From Lysobacter niastensis (lineage in GTDB: Bacteria; Pseudomonadota; Gammaproteobacteria; Xanthomonadales; Xanthomonadaceae), in NCBI RefSeq assembly GCF_015453285.1, contig NZ_JADLZT010000002.1, forward strand, positions 434,001 through 498,000: a stretch of 64,000 nucleotides of DNA, written 5' to 3'. Both the position numbers and the translations under genes were made by a program. A model generated the notes under the pieces. The model was not told the DNA's origin. It saw only the letters and a program-made list of their open reading frames with translations, and did not search any database. This document shows positions 35,665 through 43,174 of this stretch, one piece after another. Position 1 is the first letter of the stretch. Each line of letters begins with the position of its first letter.

Positions 35665-36401
35665 CGCCACGCGTTCCAGGCGATGCGCGGAAAGCGCAGC
35701 AACATGCCGAAGAACAGGCGCGTGTGCATGCGGCTGATGCGCACGTTGTCGCGCCAGACGTCGAAGTGCGAAACGCCGTCGCTCGGGTAGCGCACCGGCG
35801 TCGGCAGGTTCTGCACCTCGATGCCGCGCCAGTGCATCCGCACGATGATCTCCGGATCGAAGTCCATGCGCTGACCGATCGTTTCCTCGTCGATGACCTT
35901 CAGCGCCGGCGCCAGCGGATAGACGCGGAAGCCGCACATGGAATCTCGGATCTCGAACGACAGCGTGTTGATCCACACCCAGACGTGGGTGAGGTAACGG
36001 CCGTACAGCCGGCCCTTGGGCACGCTGGCATCGTAGACGGGCGCGCCGTTGATGATGGCATCGGGCGAATTGTGCGCGGCTTCGATGAAGCGCGGGATGT
36101 CGCGGGTGTCGTGCTGGCCGTCGGCATCGATCTGCAGCACGTGGCTGGCGCCCAGCCGCGCGGCTTCGCGGAAACCGGCGATCATCGCGCCGCCCTTGCC
36201 GCGGTTGATGTCCAGGCGCAGCAGCCGCACGCCGTCGCGCGTGGCCTGGCGGCGCAGTTCCGCCGCGCAGGATTCGCGCGAGCCGTCGTCGACCAGCAGG
36301 CAAGGCAGGCCGCACGCGAGCACGCCATCGACCATCGCGCCGATCGCGTGTTCGTGGTCGTAGACCGGGATCACCACCAGCGGATTGAACGTGGCGCTCA
36401 T
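35661..36401 (-). CDS. Family 2 glycosyltransferase of the APE cluster (ApeJ position)
   Basis: The 246-residue GT-A fold protein has VVIPVYDHEHAIGAMVDG, LLVDDGSRESC near residue 36 and the metal-binding QIDADGQHD near residue 90. It has no C-terminal membrane domain. It may glycosylate the lipid anchor or aryl head. The ATG at 36401 overlaps the ligase stop by 4 bp, and the acyltransferase follows with another 4-bp overlap, implying balanced expression. Confidence 0.88.
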   Translation of the reverse strand: MSATFNPLVVIPVYDHEHAIGAMVDGVLACGLPCLLVDDGSRESCAAELRRQATRDGVRLLRLDINRGKGGAMIAGFREAARLGASHVLQIDADGQHDTRDIPRFIEAAHNSPDAIINGAPVYDASVPKGRLYGRYLTHVWVWINTLSFEIRDSMCGFRVYPLAPALKVIDEETIGQRMDFDPEIIVRMHWRGIEVQNLPTPVRYPSDGVSHFDVWRDNVRISRMHTRLFFGMLLRFPRIAWNAWR

Positions 36402-38080
36402 ACCGCCTCCTCGCCGAAGACCACGCGGCCGCTGGCATGGGCGCCATGTTCGGACTCGTAGCGGAAGCCCAGCGCCGACTTGGCCTGCAGCCATTCCAGG
36501 TGCAGGCGCACGCGCGCACCGGGGCGCAGCACCCGCTGGAACTTCAGCATCTCCATGCGCAGGAAACGTGGTGGCAGCGCGAACGCCTCGCGACCCCAGC
36601 GCACCGCCCAGTCCAGCTGCGCCACGCCCGGCAGGATCGCGATCTGCGGGAAATGGCCATCGAACACGGCCAGTTCCGGATCGAGCACGATCTCGAGCTC
36701 GGCGCTGGTGTCGCTGCGTGACAGCCACTGCGGCTGCGGCCGTTCGGGGCGGAACAGCGCGCGCAGGTCGGCTTCGCGGACCTTGCCTTGTGCGTTCATC
36801 GGCAACGCATCGACGAAGCGCCAGCGGCGCGGACGCGTCACCGCATCCTGCGCATCGGCTAGCCCGTCGTTGAGCGCACGCGCGAACGCGCGACGGCCTT
36901 CATTGGCCAAGCGCGCCGCGCCGTCGCTGCTCGGCACCACGACGGCCGCCAGCTGGAGACGGGCTTCCGGCAGCACCACCACGCGCACTTCGGCGACCTG
37001 CGGCAGCGACGCCAGCTGGCGTTCGAGCGCGCCGAGCGATACGCGGCGTTCCTCGATCTTGACGATGCGGTCGGCGCGGCCGGTGAGGCGGAAGCCCTGC
37101 GCGCCATCCGCCTCGGCGCGGTCCTCGCTGCGCCACCAGTCGCGCGTCGGCAGGTGTGGCGATGACACTTCGAGGTGTTCGTCGGCGATGCGCCACTCCA
37201 CGCCCGGCAGCGCGCGCCACGGCGGCGTGGCGCCGCGCCATTGTCGCCACGCGATGCCACCGGTCTCGCTGCTGCCGTAGATCTCGGTCGGCGCCAAGCC
37301 CAGCAGGTGGCCGGCTGCTGCGGCAGCGTCCTGCGGCAATGCGCCGCCGGAACTGAACACCGCGCGCAGGTGCGTGCGCGCATTCGACCAGTCGAGCGTG
37401 TCGGGCATCCGCTTCAGGTGCGCGGGGCTGCTGACCAGCAGGGCTGGGCGGTCGAGCGCGGCGACGATCTCTTCGTGGAAGAACAAGCGCGGCGCGATCG
37501 GACGGCCCGACGCCAGCGGCCAAAGCAGGCGGAACAGCAGGCCATAAATGTGCTGGTGCGACACCGTGCCGTGCACGATCGCGTCACCCAGCGTGTCGCC
37601 GAACGTCGCCTGCAGCGCCTCGACCTCGCGCGCCAGTTGCGACAGCGTCTTGCCGATCGCGGTGGCGTCGCCGGTCGAGCCGGAGGTGAACACCATCAGG
37701 TGCGTGGCGTCCTCGTCGAGCGGCGGCCATTCGGCTGCGGCATGCGGAGCGCCTGCAGTCAGGACGTCTTCATTCGCGAAGTCGCCGGCGAATCCATCGA
37801 CTTCGGCACGCAGGCGTGCGACGGTCTCCGGCAGGTTGTCGCCGCACAGGTAGACGGCCTTGCCGGTATGCCAGGCACCGAACAACGCCGCGGCGAACGC
37901 GGCCGTGTCATCGAAATACAGGGCCCAGCGCGAACCCGGCGCAGCCTCGAATGCGCTGCGCCAGCGCGAGGCCTCATCGCGGAACGCGGCATGATCGAGC
38001 GCGCGTCCATTCGCCAGGGCGACGGTGCGGCCGGGCAGCGGCCGCGAGGCGATCCGGTCGAGGCCGATCCACTCAGTCAT
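36398..38080 (-). CDS. apeH: Aryl-ACP/CoA AMP-ligase fused to a FabZ-like dehydratase (ApeH-ApeI)
   Basis: Residues 1-445 are an ANL-superfamily ligase: P-loop FTSGSTGDATAIGK (131-144), YGSSETGG (268-275), FRLTGRADRIVKIEERRVS and Lys433 in NAQGK. It should adenylate a hydroxybenzoate and load it on an ACP. Residues 455-560 are a hot-dog dehydratase with FDGHFPQIAILPGVAQ (GHFP at 475-478), the FabZ active-site pattern. The two functions are separate genes (ApeH, ApeI) in the E. coli-type cluster. The start overlaps the COG4648-like gene by 8 bp. Confidence 0.92.
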   Translation of the reverse strand: MTEWIGLDRIASRPLPGRTVALANGRALDHAAFRDEASRWRSAFEAAPGSRWALYFDDTAAFAAALFGAWHTGKAVYLCGDNLPETVARLRAEVDGFAGDFANEDVLTAGAPHAAAEWPPLDEDATHLMVFTSGSTGDATAIGKTLSQLAREVEALQATFGDTLGDAIVHGTVSHQHIYGLLFRLLWPLASGRPIAPRLFFHEEIVAALDRPALLVSSPAHLKRMPDTLDWSNARTHLRAVFSSGGALPQDAAAAAGHLLGLAPTEIYGSSETGGIAWRQWRGATPPWRALPGVEWRIADEHLEVSSPHLPTRDWWRSEDRAEADGAQGFRLTGRADRIVKIEERRVSLGALERQLASLPQVAEVRVVVLPEARLQLAAVVVPSSDGAARLANEGRRAFARALNDGLADAQDAVTRPRRWRFVDALPMNAQGKVREADLRALFRPERPQPQWLSRSDTSAELEIVLDPELAVFDGHFPQIAILPGVAQLDWAVRWGREAFALPPRFLRMEMLKFQRVLRPGARVRLHLEWLQAKSALGFRYESEHGAHASGRVVFGEEAV

Positions 38081-38555
38081 CGCTGCGCGCCTTGACGCGC
38101 TGCCGTACCAGCCACTCGCCGGCGAACAGCGTGCCCATCATGACGTAGGCGATCAGGCCGTTGTACAGAGCCCAGACGCGCTCGGTGGCCCACAGCGCGG
38201 TGATCACCGCGATGCCGCCGTTGAGGATGAAGAACCCGCACCACATCTGCGTGACGCGCCGCGTGTACGCGACCGCGCCAGGCGGAAGATCGGGATCCTG
38301 CAGGCGAGCGAGGCGTTCCACCACCGTCGGCGGAAAGCGCAGGCTCAGGCCGAACAGCAGCAGCATCGCCGCGTTGACCAGCGCCGGATACAGCTTGAGC
38401 GGCAGCGCGGCGTTGAAGGCCGTCGCCCACACGGCCAGGGCGGCGGTGCCTACCGCGGCGAACAGCCAGATGCGTTCGCGCGTGGCGAAGGCACGCAGCA
38501 GCGCCAGCACGCATAGCAGCACGGCCAGCCAGCGCGGCTCGAAGCGGCCGAGCAT
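38073..38555 (-). CDS. COG4648-like inner-membrane protein of the APE cluster (ApeG position)
   Basis: From the ATG at 38555 the protein has 160 residues with about five hydrophobic segments (WLAVLLCVLALLRAF; IWLFAAVGTAALAVWATAF) and ends in a basic cytoplasmic tail. Its role in APE assembly is unknown. The frame stays open upstream to 38637 and there encodes a further hydrophobic helix (ALALLALSLAYPLAVYF) that family members have. No ATG, GTG or TTG is available there, only CTG (38621), so the true start may be non-canonical. Confidence 0.75.
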   Translation of the reverse strand: MLGRFEPRWLAVLLCVLALLRAFATRERIWLFAAVGTAALAVWATAFNAALPLKLYPALVNAAMLLLFGLSLRFPPTVVERLARLQDPDLPPGAVAYTRRVTQMWCGFFILNGGIAVITALWATERVWALYNGLIAYVMMGTLFAGEWLVRQRVKARSDD

Positions 38556-38661
38556 GAAGTAGACCGCCAGCGGATAAGCCAGCGATAGCGCGAGCAGGGC
38601 GAGGGCGCGGGCGCGGCTCAGGGTGCTGCCGATGCGTCAGGTCGAAGCCGTCGGCGAAGCC

Positions 38662-38913
38662 TCAGGCGGCTTCGCGGATCAGGCCGTGCAGCACGTCCAC
38701 CACGTCCTGCACGGTGCGCACGGACTTGAAGGCGTCTGGCTGCAGGCGGGCGCCGAGCAGCGGCTTGAGCTGCACGATCAGGTCCACGGCGTCGATGCTG
38801 TCGATGTCCAGGTCGCCATGCAGCTGCGCGTCCGGCGTGATCTTCCTGTGGTCGATCTCGAAGGTGTCGTGCAGGATGGTGCTGATGCGTTCGAAGAGTT
38901 CGTGTTTGGTCAT
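38662..38913 (-). CDS. apeF: APE acyl carrier protein (ApeF)
   Basis: The 83-residue ACP has the phosphopantetheine attachment Ser in LHGDLDIDSIDAVDL (Ser39), exactly the DSI(D) motif. It follows a second ACP by 19 bases. Two distinct ACPs are a constant feature of APE clusters, where one is thought to carry the aryl starter and the other the growing chain. Confidence 0.92.
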   Translation of the reverse strand: MTKHELFERISTILHDTFEIDHRKITPDAQLHGDLDIDSIDAVDLIVQLKPLLGARLQPDAFKSVRTVQDVVDVLHGLIREAA

Positions 38914-38932
38914 GGTGAGTTCCTGCGTCGCC

Positions 38933-39190
38933 TCAGTTCCGTTGGGCGGCGACGAAACTCGCCAGCGCGTCGACGCTGGCGAAGTGCTGGCGGGTTTCCT
39001 GCGAATCGGCGGACAAGGTCACGCCGTAGCGCTTCTGCAGCGCCAGTCCGAGTTCCAGGGCATCGATCGAATCCAGGCCGAGGCCGTCTCCGAACAGCGG
39101 CGCCTTCGCATCAATGTCGTCCGGGCCGATGTCCTCCAGGGACAACGACGAGATGATCAATTCCTTGATCTCAAGCTCAAGTGGCTGCAC
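38933..39190 (-). CDS. apeE: APE acyl carrier protein (ApeE)
   Basis: The 85-residue ACP has its phosphopantetheine Ser in LFGDGLGLDSIDALEL (Ser41). It starts with GTG and overlaps the end of the upstream acyltransferase by 14 bp. It corresponds in position to ApeE and to the XanC-type ACP of Xanthomonas. Confidence 0.9.
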   Translation of the reverse strand: MQPLELEIKELIISSLSLEDIGPDDIDAKAPLFGDGLGLDSIDALELGLALQKRYGVTLSADSQETRQHFASVDALASFVAAQRN

Positions 39191-39953
39191 GCAGGCCCCC
39201 TCCCGCGAAATAAGCGGTCAAATGTTCTGTCAGGTGTCGCGCGGCAAGGGCTTCGCCCTGCACTCCGTTCAGGAACGGCGCTATCTCGATGTCTTCCTGA
39301 ACGTCGACGACGACATGGAACCGGCGCGCCGGAACACGATACCACTTCTCGCCTTTGCCCAGCGTCATGGGCTGGCAGCTAAGCCGGACCGGGGTGACGT
39401 TCAGTTTCCCGCGTACGGCGATGTTGGCGGCGCCGCGCTGGAGGCGCGGGGTTCCCTCGCGCGGAGAGCGGGTGCCTTCGGGGAAGATCACCAGGTTTCC
39501 ACCGCCGTGGACGGCCTGGATGCAGTCGTCGACCAGGCCGGCGCCGTCGTCGTTGAAGACATAACCGGCCCCCCGGACGGCGCCGCGGGTGAACGGGTTG
39601 CGGGCCAGCGCCGACTTGACCACGCAGTCGGCATTGGGGAGCAGCGACACCAGGAACACCACGTCGATCAGGGTCGGATGGTTGGCCAGGATCAGCAGGC
39701 CCTCGCGCTGCAGGCGGTCGCGCCCGCGCACTTCATAGGTCAGCACGCCGAGCCGCCGCATCAGTTCGATGTGGGAGGCGAAGCTCAGCTGCACCAGCCG
39801 ACGCGCCCAGCGCCGGCGCCTGGCCCGATGGCGCACCAGCAGGTTGATGGCCGGGAACACCAGCAGGCCCAGCAGCAGCCCGCCGACCCCGAAGGCCAGG
39901 AAGCTGATGCCGGTACCGAGCACGCGCCAGGCGCGGTTGAGACGCTCAAGCAT
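39177..39953 (-). CDS. 1-acylglycerol-3-phosphate acyltransferase-like protein (ApeD position)
   Basis: The 258-residue PlsC-type protein has an N-terminal membrane helix (FLAFGVGGLLLGLLVFPAI), the NHPTLID motif (HX4D) and VIFPEGTRS, so both catalytic and glycerophosphate-binding blocks are intact. It probably acylates a lipid intermediate of the pigment anchor. The start overlaps apeC by 8 bp. Confidence 0.9.
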   Translation of the reverse strand: MLERLNRAWRVLGTGISFLAFGVGGLLLGLLVFPAINLLVRHRARRRRWARRLVQLSFASHIELMRRLGVLTYEVRGRDRLQREGLLILANHPTLIDVVFLVSLLPNADCVVKSALARNPFTRGAVRGAGYVFNDDGAGLVDDCIQAVHGGGNLVIFPEGTRSPREGTPRLQRGAANIAVRGKLNVTPVRLSCQPMTLGKGEKWYRVPARRFHVVVDVQEDIEIAPFLNGVQGEALAARHLTEHLTAYFAGGGLRAAT

Positions 39954-40683
39954 GGCGGCGCCAGGTCCAACCCACGCCGTCGGCGCAGTGTTGCAGTTCG
40001 GCGTCGCCCGACAGCAGGAAGCGCATCACGTCGAGGCCATGGGGCAGGACTGTGGCCTCGCGGTCGCCATCGGCCGGGGCGCTGGCCAGGCTGATGCGGG
40101 CACCGTCGCCATGGCCGGCGGCGCGCACGCGCCAGCTCCAGGCATAGAACGGGTCGGGCTCGTCGAGGAAGTTCGCGTAGACCTCTGGCGGCTGTGCGTC
40201 GTAGACCACGACCAGCACCTCGGGCGCGCCGTCGGCCAGCAATCCGGCGGCCTCGACCATCGCCGCCTCGGCGGTGGAGCGGCCGGCGGCCAGCGCGGTG
40301 TAGTTGCCGCGTTCGCCGCGGATGATCGTATAAAGCGCGGCGATCGCGTTGTGTACCGACAAACCGAAGTGTGTCGGCGACATCGGCTCGCCACGGGTCA
40401 GGTTGTCCAGCAGCTCGAACGAGCGCTGCACGTCGCCGTGACGCGAGGCGAACACCAGCGGAACCTCGCCGGATTGCGATGCGGGCGCGCACCAGCAGGC
40501 CACCTGAACGGCCATGCGTCCGAGGCGTTCGATGCGCCGGCGTTGCATGGCCGGTACTTCGGACAGTGCCGGGGTGTCGTCGCCTCGCGGCAGCGTGGGC
40601 TGCAGCGCCCAGGCCTGCCAGTCTTCGCGTTGTTGCAGACCGGGCGCCCAGGCGGCCCAGTCAGCTACGGTGAACTCGATCAT
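39946..40683 (-). CDS. apeC: Chain-length-factor-like incomplete ketosynthase (ApeC)
   Basis: The first gene of the operon encodes a 245-residue protein that is only the N-terminal half of a ketosynthase (PF13723-like). Around the nucleophile position it reads ALAAGRSTAEAAM with no Cys, and the two active-site His motifs of the C-terminal half are absent. It therefore cannot condense alone. In APE systems ApeC is the chain-length-factor partner of ApeO. Upstream lies a 259-base gap with a TAGAAT -10 box. Confidence 0.85.
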   Translation of the reverse strand: MIEFTVADWAAWAPGLQQREDWQAWALQPTLPRGDDTPALSEVPAMQRRRIERLGRMAVQVACWCAPASQSGEVPLVFASRHGDVQRSFELLDNLTRGEPMSPTHFGLSVHNAIAALYTIIRGERGNYTALAAGRSTAEAAMVEAAGLLADGAPEVLVVVYDAQPPEVYANFLDEPDPFYAWSWRVRAAGHGDGARISLASAPADGDREATVLPHGLDVMRFLLSGDAELQHCADGVGWTWRRHA

Positions 40684-40750
40684 CCCGACTGCCGTTGATG
40701 GATAGCGCGAGCCATCCTGACCCGCCAGCGCCGAAGGCGCCGGTCGCGGG

Positions 40751-40756
40751 ATTCTA
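40751..40756 (-). promoter_or_regulatory. Putative promoter (-10) of the APE operon
   Basis: The minus strand reads GCTAGAATCC, with TAGAAT at 40756-40751, about 67 bases before the apeC ATG. The -35 is poorly matched. This is the only good -10 candidate I see in the 259-base gap between uvrD and apeC. Confidence 0.5.
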
Positions 40757-40942
40757 GCGGGGGAAACCGGCCGGCGCCGACTTCGCCAGCCGGATGTGAT
40801 TCAGGCTATGCCCGTCGCTTCGTTCAGTGTTGCGGCTTCATGCCGGCGACAGGTTGGCGTAGGCCGCGCCGTGGACCAGCAAGGCGCCGCCCGCGAATCA
40901 CGCGGCGCACCGCGTGGGGTAGCGTCCGCCATCGTGTCGCAT

Positions 40943-43123
40943 TTACGCAGGCTGCAGATTGGCGTAGGCAAGCACCAGCCACTTCGAACCGGCATCGTCG
41001 AAGTTGACCTGCACGCGCGCGTGCGAGCCGCTGCCTTCGTAGTCGGTGACGGTGCCCAGGCCGAACGAGGGGTGGCGCACCTGCGAGCCGAGCTTCACCG
41101 CCGGCGTCTCGATTGCCGCATGGCCGAAGTCGCGGCGCGGCTGCGAGGAGTACATCGGCCGCGATACCTGCACCTTGGGCCGCACCTCGTTCAGCAGCGC
41201 CGGCGGGATCTCGCGCAGGAAGCGCGACGGCACGCCGTACATGTCCATGCCGTGGATGCGCCGGGTCTCGGCGTAACTCAGCACCAGTTTCTGCCGCGCG
41301 CGGGTGATGCCAACATAGGCTAGGCGTCGTTCTTCCTCGAGCCGTCCCGATTCCTCGGTCGACTTGCCGCTCGGGAACACGCCTTCCTCCATGCCACCCA
41401 GGAACACCAGCGGGAATTCCAGGCCCTTGGCGCTGTGCAGCGTCATCAGCTGCACGCCCTCCTCGCCGGCCTGCGCCTGGCCCTCGCCGGCTTCCAGCGC
41501 GGCGTAGCTCAGGAACGCGACCAGTTCCGGCATCGCTGCGGCGTCTTCCTCGTCGTTGCGGGTGAAGCGCGAGGCCACCGACACCAGTTCGTCGAGGTTG
41601 TCGACGCGCGAGTCGAGCTGGCCGCGCGATTCGTTGAAGTAATGCTCGCGCAATCCGGAGCGGATCAGCGCGTGGTCGATCTTCTCCTGCAGCGGCATCG
41701 ACTGCACTTCGTTGTCGATGTCGTCGATCAGCGCCAGGAAACCGGCGACGGCATTGCGCGAGCGCGCGGCGAGCCCATTCTCGGAGACGATGCGGCGCGC
41801 TGCTTCCCACAGCGCGATGCCGTCGGCGCGGGCGCGCTTGCGCACCTCGTCCAGCGTGCGCTCGCCGATGCCGCGCGCCGGCGTGTTCACCGCGCGCTCG
41901 AACGCGGCGTCGTCCAGCCGCGAGGCGATCAGGCGCAGGTAGGCGAGGGTGTCCTTGATTTCGGCGCGTTCGAAGAAGCGCTGGCCGCCGTAGACGCGGT
42001 ACGGGATCTGGTCGGACAGCAGCGCCTCTTCGAAGGCGCGCGACTGCGCGTTGCTGCGGTAGAGGATCGACACCTCGCCGTAACTACCGCCGTCGCGCAC
42101 CCACTGGCGCAGGCGCTCGATGACGAAGCGCGCCTCGTCCATCTCGTTGTAGGCGGCGTACAGGTCGATCGCCTCGCCTTCACCGGTATCGGTCCACAGC
42201 TTCTTGCCGAGGCGGTCCGGGTTGTGGGCGATGACCGCGTTGGCGGCGTCGAGGATGTTGGCGCTGGACCGGTAGTTCTGCTCCAGGCGGATCGTGCTGG
42301 CGCCAGAGAAGTCCTTCAGGAAGCGCTGCATGTTCTCGACCTTGGCGCCGCGCCAGCCGTAGATCGACTGGTCGTCGTCACCGACGACGAAGACATGCCC
42401 GCTGTCGCCCGCCAGCACGCGCACGAACGCGTACTGGATCGCGTTGGTGTCCTGGAACTCATCGACCAGGATTTCGCGGAAACGGTGGCGGTAGTGCGCC
42501 AGCAGCGCCGGGTTGTCGCGCAGCAGCTCGTGTGCGCGCAGCAGCAGCTCGGCGAAGTCGACCAGGCCGGCGCGTTCGCAGCGTTCCTGGTAGGCGGCGT
42601 AGGCCTTCTGCATGACCTCCGACCACATGTCGCCGCTGGCGGTCTGGATGTTCTGCGGGCGCCGGCCCTCGTCCTTCTGCGCGTTGATCCACCAGACGAT
42701 CTGGCGCGGCGGGAAGCGCGTTTCATCCAGCTCGAGCCCCTGGACGACGCGCTTGACCAGGCGCAGTTGGTCGTCGGAGTCGAGCACCTGGAAACCTTCC
42801 GGAAGCTTGGCCTCCTGCCAGTGCAGGCGCAGCAGGCGGTGCGCCAGGCCGTGGAAGGTACCGATCCACATGCCGCGCGCGCCGTGGCGCAACTGTGCGT
42901 CGACGCGCGCGCGCATCTCGCCGGCGGCCTTGTTGGTGAAGGTCACCGCGAGGATGCCGTGGGTCGGCACCTGGAAGACCTCGTTGAGCCAGGCGATGCG
43001 GTGCGTGAGCACGCGCGTCTTGCCGGAACCGGCGCCGGCGAGGACGAGGTAGTGACCGGGCGGGGCGCTGACGGCCTCGCGCTGCGCCGGATTCAGCGCG
43101 TCGAGCAAATGGGAGACATCCAT
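40943..43123 (-). CDS. uvrD: DNA helicase II UvrD
   Basis: UvrD is a 3'-5' helicase for nucleotide-excision and mismatch repair. The 726-residue protein (E. coli 720) has Walker A AGAGSGKT (29-36), FTNKAAGEMR, VDEFQDTN (motif II), GDDDQSIYGWRGA, LEQNYRS and TLHSAKGLEF. Its C-terminal Tudor-like tail (GTVTDYEGSGSHARVQV ... KWLVLAYANL) marks UvrD rather than Rep. A TACAAT box lies six bases before the ATG, suggesting a leaderless mRNA. Confidence 0.97.
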   Translation of the reverse strand: MDVSHLLDALNPAQREAVSAPPGHYLVLAGAGSGKTRVLTHRIAWLNEVFQVPTHGILAVTFTNKAAGEMRARVDAQLRHGARGMWIGTFHGLAHRLLRLHWQEAKLPEGFQVLDSDDQLRLVKRVVQGLELDETRFPPRQIVWWINAQKDEGRRPQNIQTASGDMWSEVMQKAYAAYQERCERAGLVDFAELLLRAHELLRDNPALLAHYRHRFREILVDEFQDTNAIQYAFVRVLAGDSGHVFVVGDDDQSIYGWRGAKVENMQRFLKDFSGASTIRLEQNYRSSANILDAANAVIAHNPDRLGKKLWTDTGEGEAIDLYAAYNEMDEARFVIERLRQWVRDGGSYGEVSILYRSNAQSRAFEEALLSDQIPYRVYGGQRFFERAEIKDTLAYLRLIASRLDDAAFERAVNTPARGIGERTLDEVRKRARADGIALWEAARRIVSENGLAARSRNAVAGFLALIDDIDNEVQSMPLQEKIDHALIRSGLREHYFNESRGQLDSRVDNLDELVSVASRFTRNDEEDAAAMPELVAFLSYAALEAGEGQAQAGEEGVQLMTLHSAKGLEFPLVFLGGMEEGVFPSGKSTEESGRLEEERRLAYVGITRARQKLVLSYAETRRIHGMDMYGVPSRFLREIPPALLNEVRPKVQVSRPMYSSQPRRDFGHAAIETPAVKLGSQVRHPSFGLGTVTDYEGSGSHARVQVNFDDAGSKWLVLAYANLQPA

Positions 43124-43129
43124 GCGGCT

Positions 43130-43135
43130 ATTGTA
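43130..43135 (-). promoter_or_regulatory. -10 box of uvrD, six bases before the ATG
   Basis: The minus strand reads GCTACAATAGCCGC then ATG; TACAAT spans 43135-43130 and only six bases separate it from the start codon at 43123, as at polA. Confidence 0.5.
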
Positions 43136-43174
43136 GCGGGGGCTTCACGAATCCTTTCCCGGCCGGCGGCTTCC

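Noticed and set aside
35665-36519. Apparent fusion of the LpxL-type acyltransferase with upstream sequence
   Set aside because: The upstream part is the glycosyltransferase gene read out of frame (Arg/Ala/Pro-rich). The 4-bp ATGA overlap shows two separate genes.
41435-43174. Long in-frame extension upstream of the HExxH protein
   Set aside because: It runs antisense through uvrD. The signal peptide at 43175 marks the real start.
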